From Wuchereria bancrofti (Eukaryota; Nematoda; Chromadorea; Rhabditida; Onchocercidae): 64,000 nucleotides of DNA. Below, piece after piece: positions 37,301 through 49,300 of this stretch. The translations under genes and the position numbers were made by a program. Within the stretch, counting starts at the first letter, position 1, and each line of letters begins with the position of its first letter. The stretch is from contig SSBO01000017.1 in NCBI GenBank assembly GCA_005281725.1, positions 1 to 64,000 on the forward strand. Reading direction: 5' to 3'. The notes beneath the pieces were generated by a model, which did no database searches, had not been told where the DNA came from, and saw nothing but the letters and a program-made list of their open reading frames with translations.

Positions 37301-40300
37301 GTGAGTCGTTGCACACCATCATATCACTTCTTAGTCTATTCTGTGCAACTTGTAATTTTGTCTTAAGAGCGTTAAAAAATGGCTCTGACGTATCCTGTTC
37401 TTTTAATCGATTATAAAATGACATCTGCACCTAAAACTTAATCGTTTCCAGATCATCCACATTTCTCAGAAAAACCTACGAAATTTTAAAAAAGTAATAT
37501 TCACTCGATAAACTCGATACATTCAGAAATGATATGAAATAGAGAATAAGGTGAGAGATCGAAACTTGTAAGAGGGAAGACGTTCGAACGAAAAAGTAGA
37601 CCTCATAATTTCCTTCATGAAGAAGTGCTTTTGAAAGTTGAACTGTCATTAAAAAAACTTCATAACTCGGTTCTTCCATAATCAAATCAATTACTAAATC
37701 TGAAATAATTTGTACTTAATTATATAGGAAAAGATTTTAAAAAAGAAGGCTGAAGTAATTATTCTGCAGAGAAAACAAGTAAGTTCAAATTTTTCTACAT
37801 TTCAGTAATTTTCATTATCAATTGTAATTGTCTAGATGCGATAAGTATGGGAATATGAGCTGCTGGATAACCAACTATTATTTATCTCTGATAAATGACT
37901 TCGATATACTTCAGTTCACATACAATAGTGTTCTAACGCTCATTTCTTTGAATCTTATCTGCGATAGCTACAGTCAATAAAACGAGAAACCATCAATATG
38001 TAATAAAAAATCAGTAACAGTTGATCAACATTTACAATGCTAGAAGAAAAATGACTTCGGTATCTATTTTTGGACCACTTTTTTCCAGGTCAGATCAACG
38101 CTGGAAACAATAAATAATCTTTCTGTTAATTTACAACGAACAAAGTTTTCAGATGATTGCAGATCAAACAGCCGAAATACGTGTGTCTTGAAAAAGTTGC
38201 ACTCGAAGTGAAACACATTTTATAAGTTCGCCAACTCCGCAATAATCAGCTTATTTATAAATTTTAAAAGATCAGAATACAAACCACTAGCACCAGCACT
38301 GTTCAATTTACACTGCACGTCATACAATGATAGTTCCTTAACTGGTTTTAACTCATTTCCAAACTCATACCCTGAAAACGTATGACAAATATAGAAATAT
38401 AAAAAATAAATTGTGTTTAGTTCAAAACTGATCCAATTTATGAGCTTAACTTGCAACTTATTCACCTAAAACAATCCATATCCTGTTGTTTATTAGAAAA
38501 AATAGAGCATAAATAAAAAAAAAAAACTTTATACACACAGTACCGTTGCTTTCTAATTTTCTAGTTTGTCCATTTGTGCTACATTGGGCATCATTACCAA
38601 AATACTGCTTAAGCAAATTAATTCGCACCTCTCTTGCCTGAAAATTTGTTGTATTGAACGGTAATACTCATTAGAAAAACTATAATACAATATGGAAAAT
38701 GCCTTTGCATAAACTGATAGTTAAACTTATTTAAGAACGCTTCTTTTACATAAAGCTGTCTTTAATTACTATAGTTTTTGCATATTTTGACAAATCCTCC
38801 ACTAATACCAATTCTAAAAGGAGCTCTAAAATTTGAACTCAAATTGCTTATAAACATACAAAACAAACATTTTGTATAAATTTGCTGAAAAAAAGAGAAG
38901 AAAAGTGAATATAGCTTGTTGTGTTAATATAAAAATAAACACATTCAAATAATATAAAATCATTGATTTTAAGTTATTCAGCTAAAACCATACAAAACGA
39001 AAAAGGTTGTTGAAATTAGTATTTTCGATGCATACCTATGAAGATTTTAATAATTCCCACTCTGTCAAATTGTTCTAAACACTTAAAAATGTTAACATTC
39101 AGCTTCTTTCTCTTTTTATACTGCAAACAAATCGTAAAGTATAGCACGATGTATCAGTTTCATGTATATATTTTCAAATTAAAGAAGATGACGAAACTGA
39201 ATATATGTTAAATTAGTGATGAAGATCTGCTATGAAATAAGTACACATACACTTCCTTCTGTGGCGGTTTTTATGATTATGTTGATAACATTCATTCACT
39301 TGAAAAGAAAACATAGCACAGTGTTAGGAATAAATTTCGATTCACTAACGTTAAATTATATTTGCTTTAGATAACCACTATACGGTAAAGGTTAAAATGG
39401 AGTGTAATCGAAATTACCATAAATTACCATAATAAATGCAATCGAAATTGTTAGTTAAAAATAAATATTTTGATTTAATTAATTATATGGTTAATTAATT
39501 ATAATCTAATGATAGTTTTATGAATTGTATAATTTGCTTCATGTGATTGCAATGTTAGCAATATAACACTGATTGAATAATAATTACTAAGCAATGAAAC
39601 CGGACTAAAGGAAATCAGAAAATAACAGAGTGGCAATCCCAACTACTCGCTTAATAAAACTTTCGTATAATTGCGTACGTTATAGAACTATAACTTACTA
39701 ATCTGTTCAACGACCATTTGCTTAATTACTTAGAAATAGAGGTTATACCTGATTAATAAAGTTGTATTTAGTGTTTGAAGCCATTTGACACAATGTCTGT
39801 AATACTCGTACACACAGAGCTTCTTGTCCATGTTGCAAAAGCGATTTACAGTGCTGTATCAATCTGCGATGAATTAGCTTTAATGATTAGCAAAAACTCA
39901 AAGTGTGCCCGTATAATAAACAATAGGATATTTGACTTGCTTTCTTGCCATTGTGCGAGATTGCAACTCAGTAAGACTGAACTTATAGATATGTCATCTG
40001 TTTTTTTAATTTCGAATCAATGATGCCAAAAGAGAGATATTTGTTAGGACTGTTAGGAGAAAAACAGGTTAGCAAATAGTAGTTTATGTTGTTTAAAGCA
40101 CATTCTAGACGTTCACTTAAATATACACATAAATAAGTGAAAATGATCGAAAATGTGATATTACTTCCCAATGACTACGCCATTTTCACATCTCTGATAT
40201 AAATCAGAACCAGAAATAAATAATCTTTCGGGAGCATGTAACACATCCACAAGTACCGATGTTTCGGCTGTTTGCAGTGGCAGTGCAAACATCTTAAATT

Positions 40301-43300
40301 CATTAACCATCGCCTATAAGCACAGAATTTTATAGAAAAAATAAAAAATTCACAGTGAAATGAAAATATGAGTTGAAGTAAAGGAAGAAAAGAAATCAAT
40401 TACGAAACACCATTAGTAGATAATATCAACTAAGCTTAAAGGTAACATAATCAGTGGATCGATTTGAAGGATAAATTTGCAACCAGAATCACGAGTTGCT
40501 TTTAGCTATGCTTAATGCGAAGTAAATGAAAGGGCAGGACAAACCTGATAGCACGAAACAACACTACTAAAACTTTCGGTAACTTGTACGTAATGTGGGA
40601 CGTGAAGACGAGTCTTGGCACATTTATTCGTTTGATTGATAAAACGAGCTGAATTAAAAGCTGATTGCCAACGCTGTTTAACAGTTGCTTCAGTATATCC
40701 AGGTTGCATATAACCATTAACCGATAATATGACCACATTTTCTTTTGCTAAAACAGAACTTCATCACTAAATAGTTGAAACAGCAATGGATTTCCGGATA
40801 CACTTATAACTATCTCACAGATGTATAACCGGTTCAGTTTTCTTCTTACAACTATAGACAGAACGAGTTACTTTTGCTAGATGTGAAAATAAAATGTAAG
40901 ATTTCTGCTAAAAATAAGAGATGTTTAACTAAAATAAGCTAACCACGTCTACTAAGTCGTCTAACGCATTCTGCAACGCGATACCAATTTTTTGTGGAGC
41001 ATTTTCTTACTAATTCTTCTTGCAGCTGACAAAGGCTTTGAATCATTCTGGAGAAAGATTGACGTTGCTGCTAAAATTTTTAAAAATAAAGAAAAAAATA
41101 TTTAAAAAAAAGTTCGTGCACAATTCTAGAAATGAGCATCAAACAAAAATGATTTGAAAAAAACAAAATATCTTTGACTATTCAGATTTGCTCAATAATT
41201 TTTGGTTCAGGATTACCTTATCCTACCTTACTCATCAACTAACTTGCTCTGATAAGATCAAATAAAATTAACTGGTAATAAAATCAATAGCAATTAGTTC
41301 GAAAGTTTTGAATGAATTTGTAAAACAGATGTACCGAAATTTCCACTATCAGTTGATAAGCTGAAGGCCTTTCGAATAGTCTAATCAGTACTTCAGTAAC
41401 CGTGTAACAAACGTATTTCTCAAGTGCCGAATTTGGCAACAAAGGCTTTTCCGTTTTCATCTAAAAATACCAATTCTTACTACTTATATAAATAAAATTT
41501 TAAAAGAAAGTGGAAACTGGATACAAGATTAAGTTTAGCAGTAACCATTTCATGAAATTACTGGTGAACCTTCTTTCAAATTTCAGGTTTTCTTTCATAT
41601 TAACCTAGATATTTTTGGACAACGGGTAACAATAAGACTCAATTACAACTTTCAAAACTTGATTCAAAATTTTACTGGTACAAATCTTTAAATTTCATAT
41701 AATAATGTTATGATCGTGCCCAGGAGATCTGAAACGTTATGAGTTTTCCAAATAAGACTATAACATTATGTAGACTTGAATCTTGAAATGTTATTTCAAG
41801 ACAAAAAATGAAACAATACAAAAACCTGTGATAAACTGGCAATATACATCTGTATATCACTAAAAATATTTTTCATAATTCTTTCAATGAAATCAACATT
41901 GTCAACATCCTTCATTTCAGCATCCGCATCTATATAACAGTGCAACATAAATTGCAGGTATGCATCTTTCACCTGTAACAGTATCATTTCGATCGCAATT
42001 GTTTATCTCTTATTAGAAGGATAGTTAAAACAAGTGTATCAATAAATTATTCATTATTGAATCCATACTTGAAGAGACTAAATGTTTCCATGCCTCAACG
42101 AATAAAAAAATACAACTTCTCTTTTTGAAATTACTAAATTTATTTGATCAAATTTAACACGCAGAGAGCGCACAATTTTAACAGAATAAATGTTACAAAA
42201 GTTGTATTTCACAATAATCAAAAGATAGTAATTTTGCTATACCATATTTTGTGCAGATTTAGAAAATTAAATTAAGTTGTCGTATAATTTTATTTACGCT
42301 CATTCCTCTCTATATTTGACTAGTTTGCTGTCCTTCCTGATATACTTATAAGCTCTCAATTATCTTTGTTGTCTAGCATATTTAATGACCGTTTAACAAA
42401 TATCCAGTATTCTTTCCTGTTTCTGTTCACCTACCACAATCGCATATGCCTGTAATCTTCCCAGTCGCAATAACCGCCAGTCCCAATAGTCGAACTCCAG
42501 CTTACGGTTACAACAGATAAATGCTGAGATATTCTCAGTATCACTGATATTCGATAGCAAGCTAACGAGTTATGTTTAGGCGGTCTTCTTGTTTGCTCTT
42601 TTCTCAAGCTTCCATTGCGACTTATCCATAATGAAGGATGGCGCAATTGACGAATTCCCTCCCACTGATGTCTTTAAGTTATAAGTTTTAAGTTTAGTCA
42701 TCAGTTATAAGCTGGCAAACATGGTACAAAATTCAGAACTGCAGAGAAATTGACTAAATTATAAATGAGAACAAACCTGTATTAAACAGTAAGGGAACGT
42801 TAAAACTCGTACTATATGATCCATGGAGAGCTGGGAAGCGCATTTCAGCTCTGTCGTACTGTTTCTTCCACGCGTACATAAAGCGAGAAGCCTAAACACT
42901 GGTTACAAAATGCTTAACAACGACGCTTTAAAAACATTTACTTTTCCATCATTTTTTTTTAATTTTTCGTGGACAGTGGTAAACTGTCCATCTGGATTCA
43001 CTTGAATCGAATTATTTACTGGAAGACTTTTCCTTACTATATTACTGCAATAGAACTACTTTTTCTTGTGCCGACTTGATTTCTTTCTCTTGCACCATAA
43101 CAACAGTTTCTAAGAATTCTATGTATATGGAACTAGGCCTTGTGCTCAAACATATTTACGATATGAGCGATAACTTCTTCAGATACATTTTGACACAGTA
43201 TACGATTATTTTTGAAAATTGCTGTCAATGTTGCAACTTCCTCCATCTATAGATCGTCAGATTCATGAAACATTGAAATGCTAAGAAATTTATATAATTA

Positions 43301-46300
43301 TACACGTACCGTACCAGATCGATGTGGTAACGTAGCGGATGATCAGCAGTTAAGTCTTCGGGACCAGTGTTTTGCATTAGCTGTTTTAACTGCTCGAAAC
43401 TTGCACTATCTGCATAATAAACTCGTACATCATCAGAAGATGAACAGATCTAAAATGAAAACATTCTCTCACTTCGATCTTCAATACTACGACTACCGCC
43501 GCATATGCAACTTGTATAGGAAATAAAAACTTTATCTAAGAAGTAAAAAGTTTTGTAATATGATACATGCCACGCTTATAAAACTAAACTATGTTTACCT
43601 AACCATAACTAATAACAAGAATGAAAGAATTCCTAAAAGTTACTTCTTGAGCTACTTTTTCTTGTGCCGACTTGATTTCTTTCTCTTGCACCATAACAAC
43701 AGTTTGTAAGAATTCTATGTATATGGAACTGCGGGCCTTGTGTTCAATCATATTTACGATATGAGCGATAACTTCTTCAGATACATTTTGACACAGTATA
43801 CGATTATTTTTGAAAATTGCTGTCAATGTTGCAACTTCCTCCATCTAAAGATCGTCAGATTCATGAAACATTGAAATGCTAAGAAATTTATATTTTAATA
43901 TGTCGTGAAATACGTCTTACAGCTACGTCATTTACATTTTCAACAAATGTTTTTGGATGAGTCTTTTGAAATCCAGATGTTTGAGCAAGAGAAATCACTG
44001 AAACAATCTCCTTCATATATTCCTCTATTACTACGTTTTATACTCATAGCAAAAATTATATCAGTCATCAAACCAACTTTTACGAAAATAGTGAGATATA
44101 ATGATAAATCAGATGGATCCAAAATTATGACATTAAATGTTACCGTATCTACCCTCAAACATCCTTCCTTAGCATCTTCGATAGAAACACGTTTGTACAA
44201 ACGAAACTGATTTTCAATATTATTGCGACAAAAACTTCGCAAGAATTCATGGCTCAGTGTGACAAGTTTTGGCATTTCCGTATCATTTTTCTACAATTGC
44301 AATAACACCAGATTTTACAAAAATACTAATAAATTATTGGAACTTTTTTTTTGTCGTTTTCTACTGATGAAATCGAAATGAAGGAGATCGAAAATTTCCT
44401 TCATTTGATAGAGAAATTTTAGAAACTAACTTCATCATATGGAACGGACAGAAATCCCAGAACATATTCATGCACACGCATATTCCGCAACAGTTGCTGA
44501 TTCATCTTATTTGGTTTGTCATTTTTGTAACAGAGTTGTTTTACACGATACAGAATCTAAATTCGTAAGCGCTTATTATTTGTTTATTTTTTGAAGTATA
44601 TTATTATTCAATACACCAAAGATGAGATATGCAAAAAAATGGTTAAATATATCAGGAAAATATTAAATCATTTCCGTAATTTTGTCAATCATTCAGGGCA
44701 ATCAATCTCATAAAACATATCTTTTTTCTTTTATTAAATCCTTAATAATTGTTAAAATTTCCATCATCGCGTAGCATACCTGCCTTACTAGAGGATAACC
44801 AACAAGTGGTGCACGATCAAACAGTTCATATAAGGCCGAAGCTGCTTCTGTTCGATCATCACCAAGAAGGAGCTAAAAGTAATAATCTCAGACACTCTTT
44901 AAGTTGTATTTTTTACTAATCAAAATTCAAATTCCAACTAAACAAATGGAGAGAGTACACTCATATTTTCAAACTTTCTTGACTTCAATAAGTGTCTCGT
45001 AAATATAGTACGTGAATTCAGAAAAATAAATTTCAACTCAGATTTTAAACTGCATAATACATATATCATTGCCCTTTCCAGAAGAAAATATGAATAGAAA
45101 CAGTTAAATTCAAATTGAACTACTGCACTTCACTAAAACAATCTAACTAGAAATATGCAAAATCTCGAAAATCTTAGTACAGATTTTTTGTTCGCTTTCA
45201 CTACTGTCTTAAATTATATCCAGGTTCCTTAAATTATATCTAAGTGTCCTTTCCAGTACTCCAATGTACCCAATGTAGCTTTTACATAGTAGCTCCATCG
45301 AACTTATTTAAGGGTTTTAGAACAAGCAAGTAAAATCATTTATCAAAACATTTCAACAAATTCACTAAAACGCTGAACCGATAAGTGAGTACTTTCTATT
45401 TTATTAAAAAAAAAAATGACAAGAAGAATTAACTGCAATGTTTTTACAGGTCCTTTAAATTTCTAAATTATACTGAAACTGATTTTAGTTTACCTCGCAC
45501 AGCAATTTAATGCACTCATCTCTCGCAAAGTAATAATGTTGTTCAATCTTTTCCACCAGCGAAAGAAAGCTTTCATTGTTGTGAAAAGCACAAGTAGCAT
45601 TCAAGCCATTATCTTCTAATTGTTGACTGGTCGTTCGTCTGCAAATTATAACAATTGAATAAATGATTTAACTTTTTTTTCTGGAGCTTCTAAATTATCT
45701 AAAACTTTTCTCATGCAAATTGAAAGGAAACGAACACTGAAAGGGACGGCTGTAATGAATCATCAAGACTTGAACTATGTTCTTCAAAACTACGTTTACT
45801 ACTACTTCCAGATCGCGTTTTATCAGCTTGTACCCACAGCTCGCTTTTTTCCGTAAGTATTTTTAAAATGAACAAATCACGATCAATCTGCTGATAATTT
45901 TCCACGTCGTCATTCGATACTAATAACTGAACCTGCAAAAATTACATTGCTTAACGGCAGATAATAGCGCATTCGGTCAGTATTAATTCAGAGTATTTAT
46001 GGGCTCCTAAGTTTAAGGATTTAGAAATAGGATCTTTAGTTTCACCCCAATTAGTTCTTTCGTAATTCCATTTCGGACAGAACAAAATCTTCTGTTTAAC
46101 ATTATATTATTATGGAAACAAAAGATTGCGACTCAAAGATAGAGTGTGTACTCAGCATCATGAGCGGAAAATTTTAAGTCTGATTTTATTCAGAAAATTT
46201 CACCACCACCACCATCATGGAATAGTAAGATTTAATAATAAATTTCACTTTCTTTTTAAATCCTCTCAAAAAATCCGTTTAAAATTCTCACAGAAATTCC

Positions 46301-49300
46301 GGTTTGAATGGCGGTAAAACAGTGACACATTACATTTTTCTAAGAACAACAGTTACTTAACAAAAATACAGATAGAAAAATTTATTTTACTCGAACAAGT
46401 CTTCTTCCTAACGCGAATCATTTGAAATCGTTATCATTCAGCAAGATAACAATAGGTATGTTATCAGTGTGACAACGCACAGAAGCTAAAAGTAAACTTG
46501 TAAAAGATTTAATGACACTTTCCTATCTACAAAACTGGATTATAATCAAAACTAAAATAGGTAATATTATGCTTCAAGCAAAAATTTACCTGCTTGAGAT
46601 CTTCCACAAACTCTTGATACTGTGTGAAATGGCGAAACATTACAGTAAGAGCTGTACTAGTTAGCTTCGAAAAGTCACTTATTGTCATTTGCAGAAGTAT
46701 TCGCAGAAGAAGTTGACCATTCTTACCATCAAAATCAAGATTCTCTTCACAATTTTGAAATACCTCTTTATATAACCCTGATGCTTCGTGCTCTGACAAG
46801 TCTGAAATTTTATTTAAAAATATATTCAAATTACAGTAAAGGTTTTTTCGAGTTGCAAAAAAAAAAAGAAAACAGTACTACATCATCACAATTTTCTTAT
46901 AAAAAACTATTTTCCTGAAAATTTCAGAAAATCCTTTAACTTCTTTGTCTCACAACTCATATTTGATTAATATAAGTTCTCTTAGCACAATTATTTCTTG
47001 AATTTTGTTGAACAAATTAATTTTTCCAGATTTTTGGGTTACTTGGCGGTTCTTTTGTATGAAAAAAATGTAAAATTACAACAAAGTTAGTAAAACTTCA
47101 TCCCAAATTCTTCATATCTCAAAATATAAACTCTTATAAACACAAATAGTCTGCAGAAGTAAATTCTTTTGAAAATCATCTAAAATATGTGATGAAAAGC
47201 ATAACAAAAAATGAAAATGACTGCCTGTTTTGGAAAGAAGTTCTCCGAGTTCGTCACATGGGAAATGTTTTTTAAACCAAGAAAGTGCGACTGTTATACG
47301 ATAGTCCCGACGTACATCCATAATGAACTAAAAGCTTACAAGTATTCATCAAGCAGTACAGATCATTCCTACAAGAAACAGCCAACTGAAGGACTTACAT
47401 TTAAAATTTCAACAATTGTAAGTTTTGTTTGCAAAACCATTTGTTTGCTTTCTTTAGCTTGAAGAGTATTTTCATTACACGCGGATTCTGCCTTCATATG
47501 CGGAAGATATTGTTTGGCTCCTTTCTGCAATGCATTCGCACCAATTACTGAATATGTCACATGACGAAACAAACCCGTCTTGTCAAACGCCATTTTATCT
47601 GGAATATAAGCACCGTGAACATCTCGCAACTTAACTTTTTTCGACGTGACATGAAACATTAAAGTGAAAATTACAGCTTATAACGAAAACTTTAATGGTA
47701 GTTCATTTTGAACTTAACAAGACAAGTATCATTTCATTATGTATTCATCATTATGTATTCATATTATCAAATAACAGCGAAATTATCGAAACTCATTTGG
47801 TATTTTTGATTTATTTTTGTTAAACTGTTGATTTTGAGTGCAATTAATGTGACAATATGGGAGAATAATAAAGATTACAGTTAAGTGAAAGACGAAGAGA
47901 ATTATGTTATCATAAATGCATTTTCTAGAAATCCCCTAAAAAACTAAAACATCTATATGAGTAATACAAAATTTTTTGAGACTACAGAAAAAAATTAAAA
48001 CGGTCGAAAAAGAAGTTAAATTTCGAAATCCCATCACCAGTTTATTTTCACTTTATGTTCACGCAGTCCAAGAATAACTGTAAGAGATTTTGAACTTCAC
48101 GATATTTCCATATAAACTACCAGCTGTTATAAAGTACCTTCAGGTTTTTTTGGACTGCTGTCAGCAATAGCTAGCAAATTTTGAGCAAGACGAAGTAAAT
48201 CTGCAAAACTGTAGAATTCAAAATGAGCTAAGGCTCGAGCAAGTGTCACGATCTGAAAACGATCAAATTACTAACAGCATGTATCACAAATTTTAATTTC
48301 TCGATGAATTCTTCAAAACAAATATTACAGGCACTACCTCAAAGGTTAATCGATTTTGCTTTAGTTTTGATAGACTTGGATCCAAGACAGGTTCACCTTC
48401 TCGTGTCGTTTTGTGTAATTCCTCAAGATACACATCGACAGTTCTTAACACTTTATCAAAAACTTCTCCTTCACTATGCACGTAACCACTGTCAACGTAG
48501 CCATTTACAAATCGACTTGAGTTTCTGTACAGCACTTACAACATCAAATAACGATTTATACAATATTATACAAAAAAAGCTCGTGCTGATTCTGCAATAT
48601 ACTACTAAAGCCTTTCATAGAATTTTTTACGAAAATTTTATTTTCTCGGGAGAGATAGTTTCATTAAATGTTATCGGAATACCCAGAAACTGCGACATTT
48701 AACGGGATCTCACGCCATAGTCGGGCATGATGTACGGCATTAAACGAAGAACCACGTATGACATGAAGATGAAGCATGAGACGTGCAAATGAAGCACGCA
48801 AATCTTGCGGTAATCTCGTGTCCGAAATGCATCTGGAACATCAAATTCTAAAAACAAATTGGAATTAAAAAAGAATATCCAGAAATATGTGTAATTCGGT
48901 AAATTTTTGCTTCATTTTTCTTCTTGTAATTCACCCAACAAAAGGAGAGAATTTCTACATTCATACTTGATTCATACTTTCAAAAAAAAGAAAGAAAAAA
49001 CGAAAAATAATGCAAACCTAAGGACTAAATCAGCTGGTAGTTCTAAGCTCAAATTCAGAAGGCGTCTTTCAGGTGGAGGATCAATTGCGAGATATTGTTG
49101 GTCTTGACACATTTGCGCTAGAAGATCCAACTGGTGTCTGAAAAGCCTGTTATATCCTGATGTCTGCTGAATTGATCAAACAACTTTAGCAGCATTTTCT
49201 TTTTTCTCTCAAGTTTAAAAATATGGAACTTTTGTTACGATACCACAATTAGGTCATGCAGAGCAATTCATTAGTAAATATCATAAAACCTGTATACTTG

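Noticed and set aside
39775..40023. Plus-strand 82-residue ORF
   Set aside because: Antisense shadow of itr-1 exon 37, whose minus-strand frame matches ITPR.
44089..44152. Longer version of itr-1 exon 28 using a later in-phase donor
   Set aside because: Adds residues without ITPR counterpart; the donor at 44152 gives a join of nearly the expected length. It cannot be fully excluded as an isoform.
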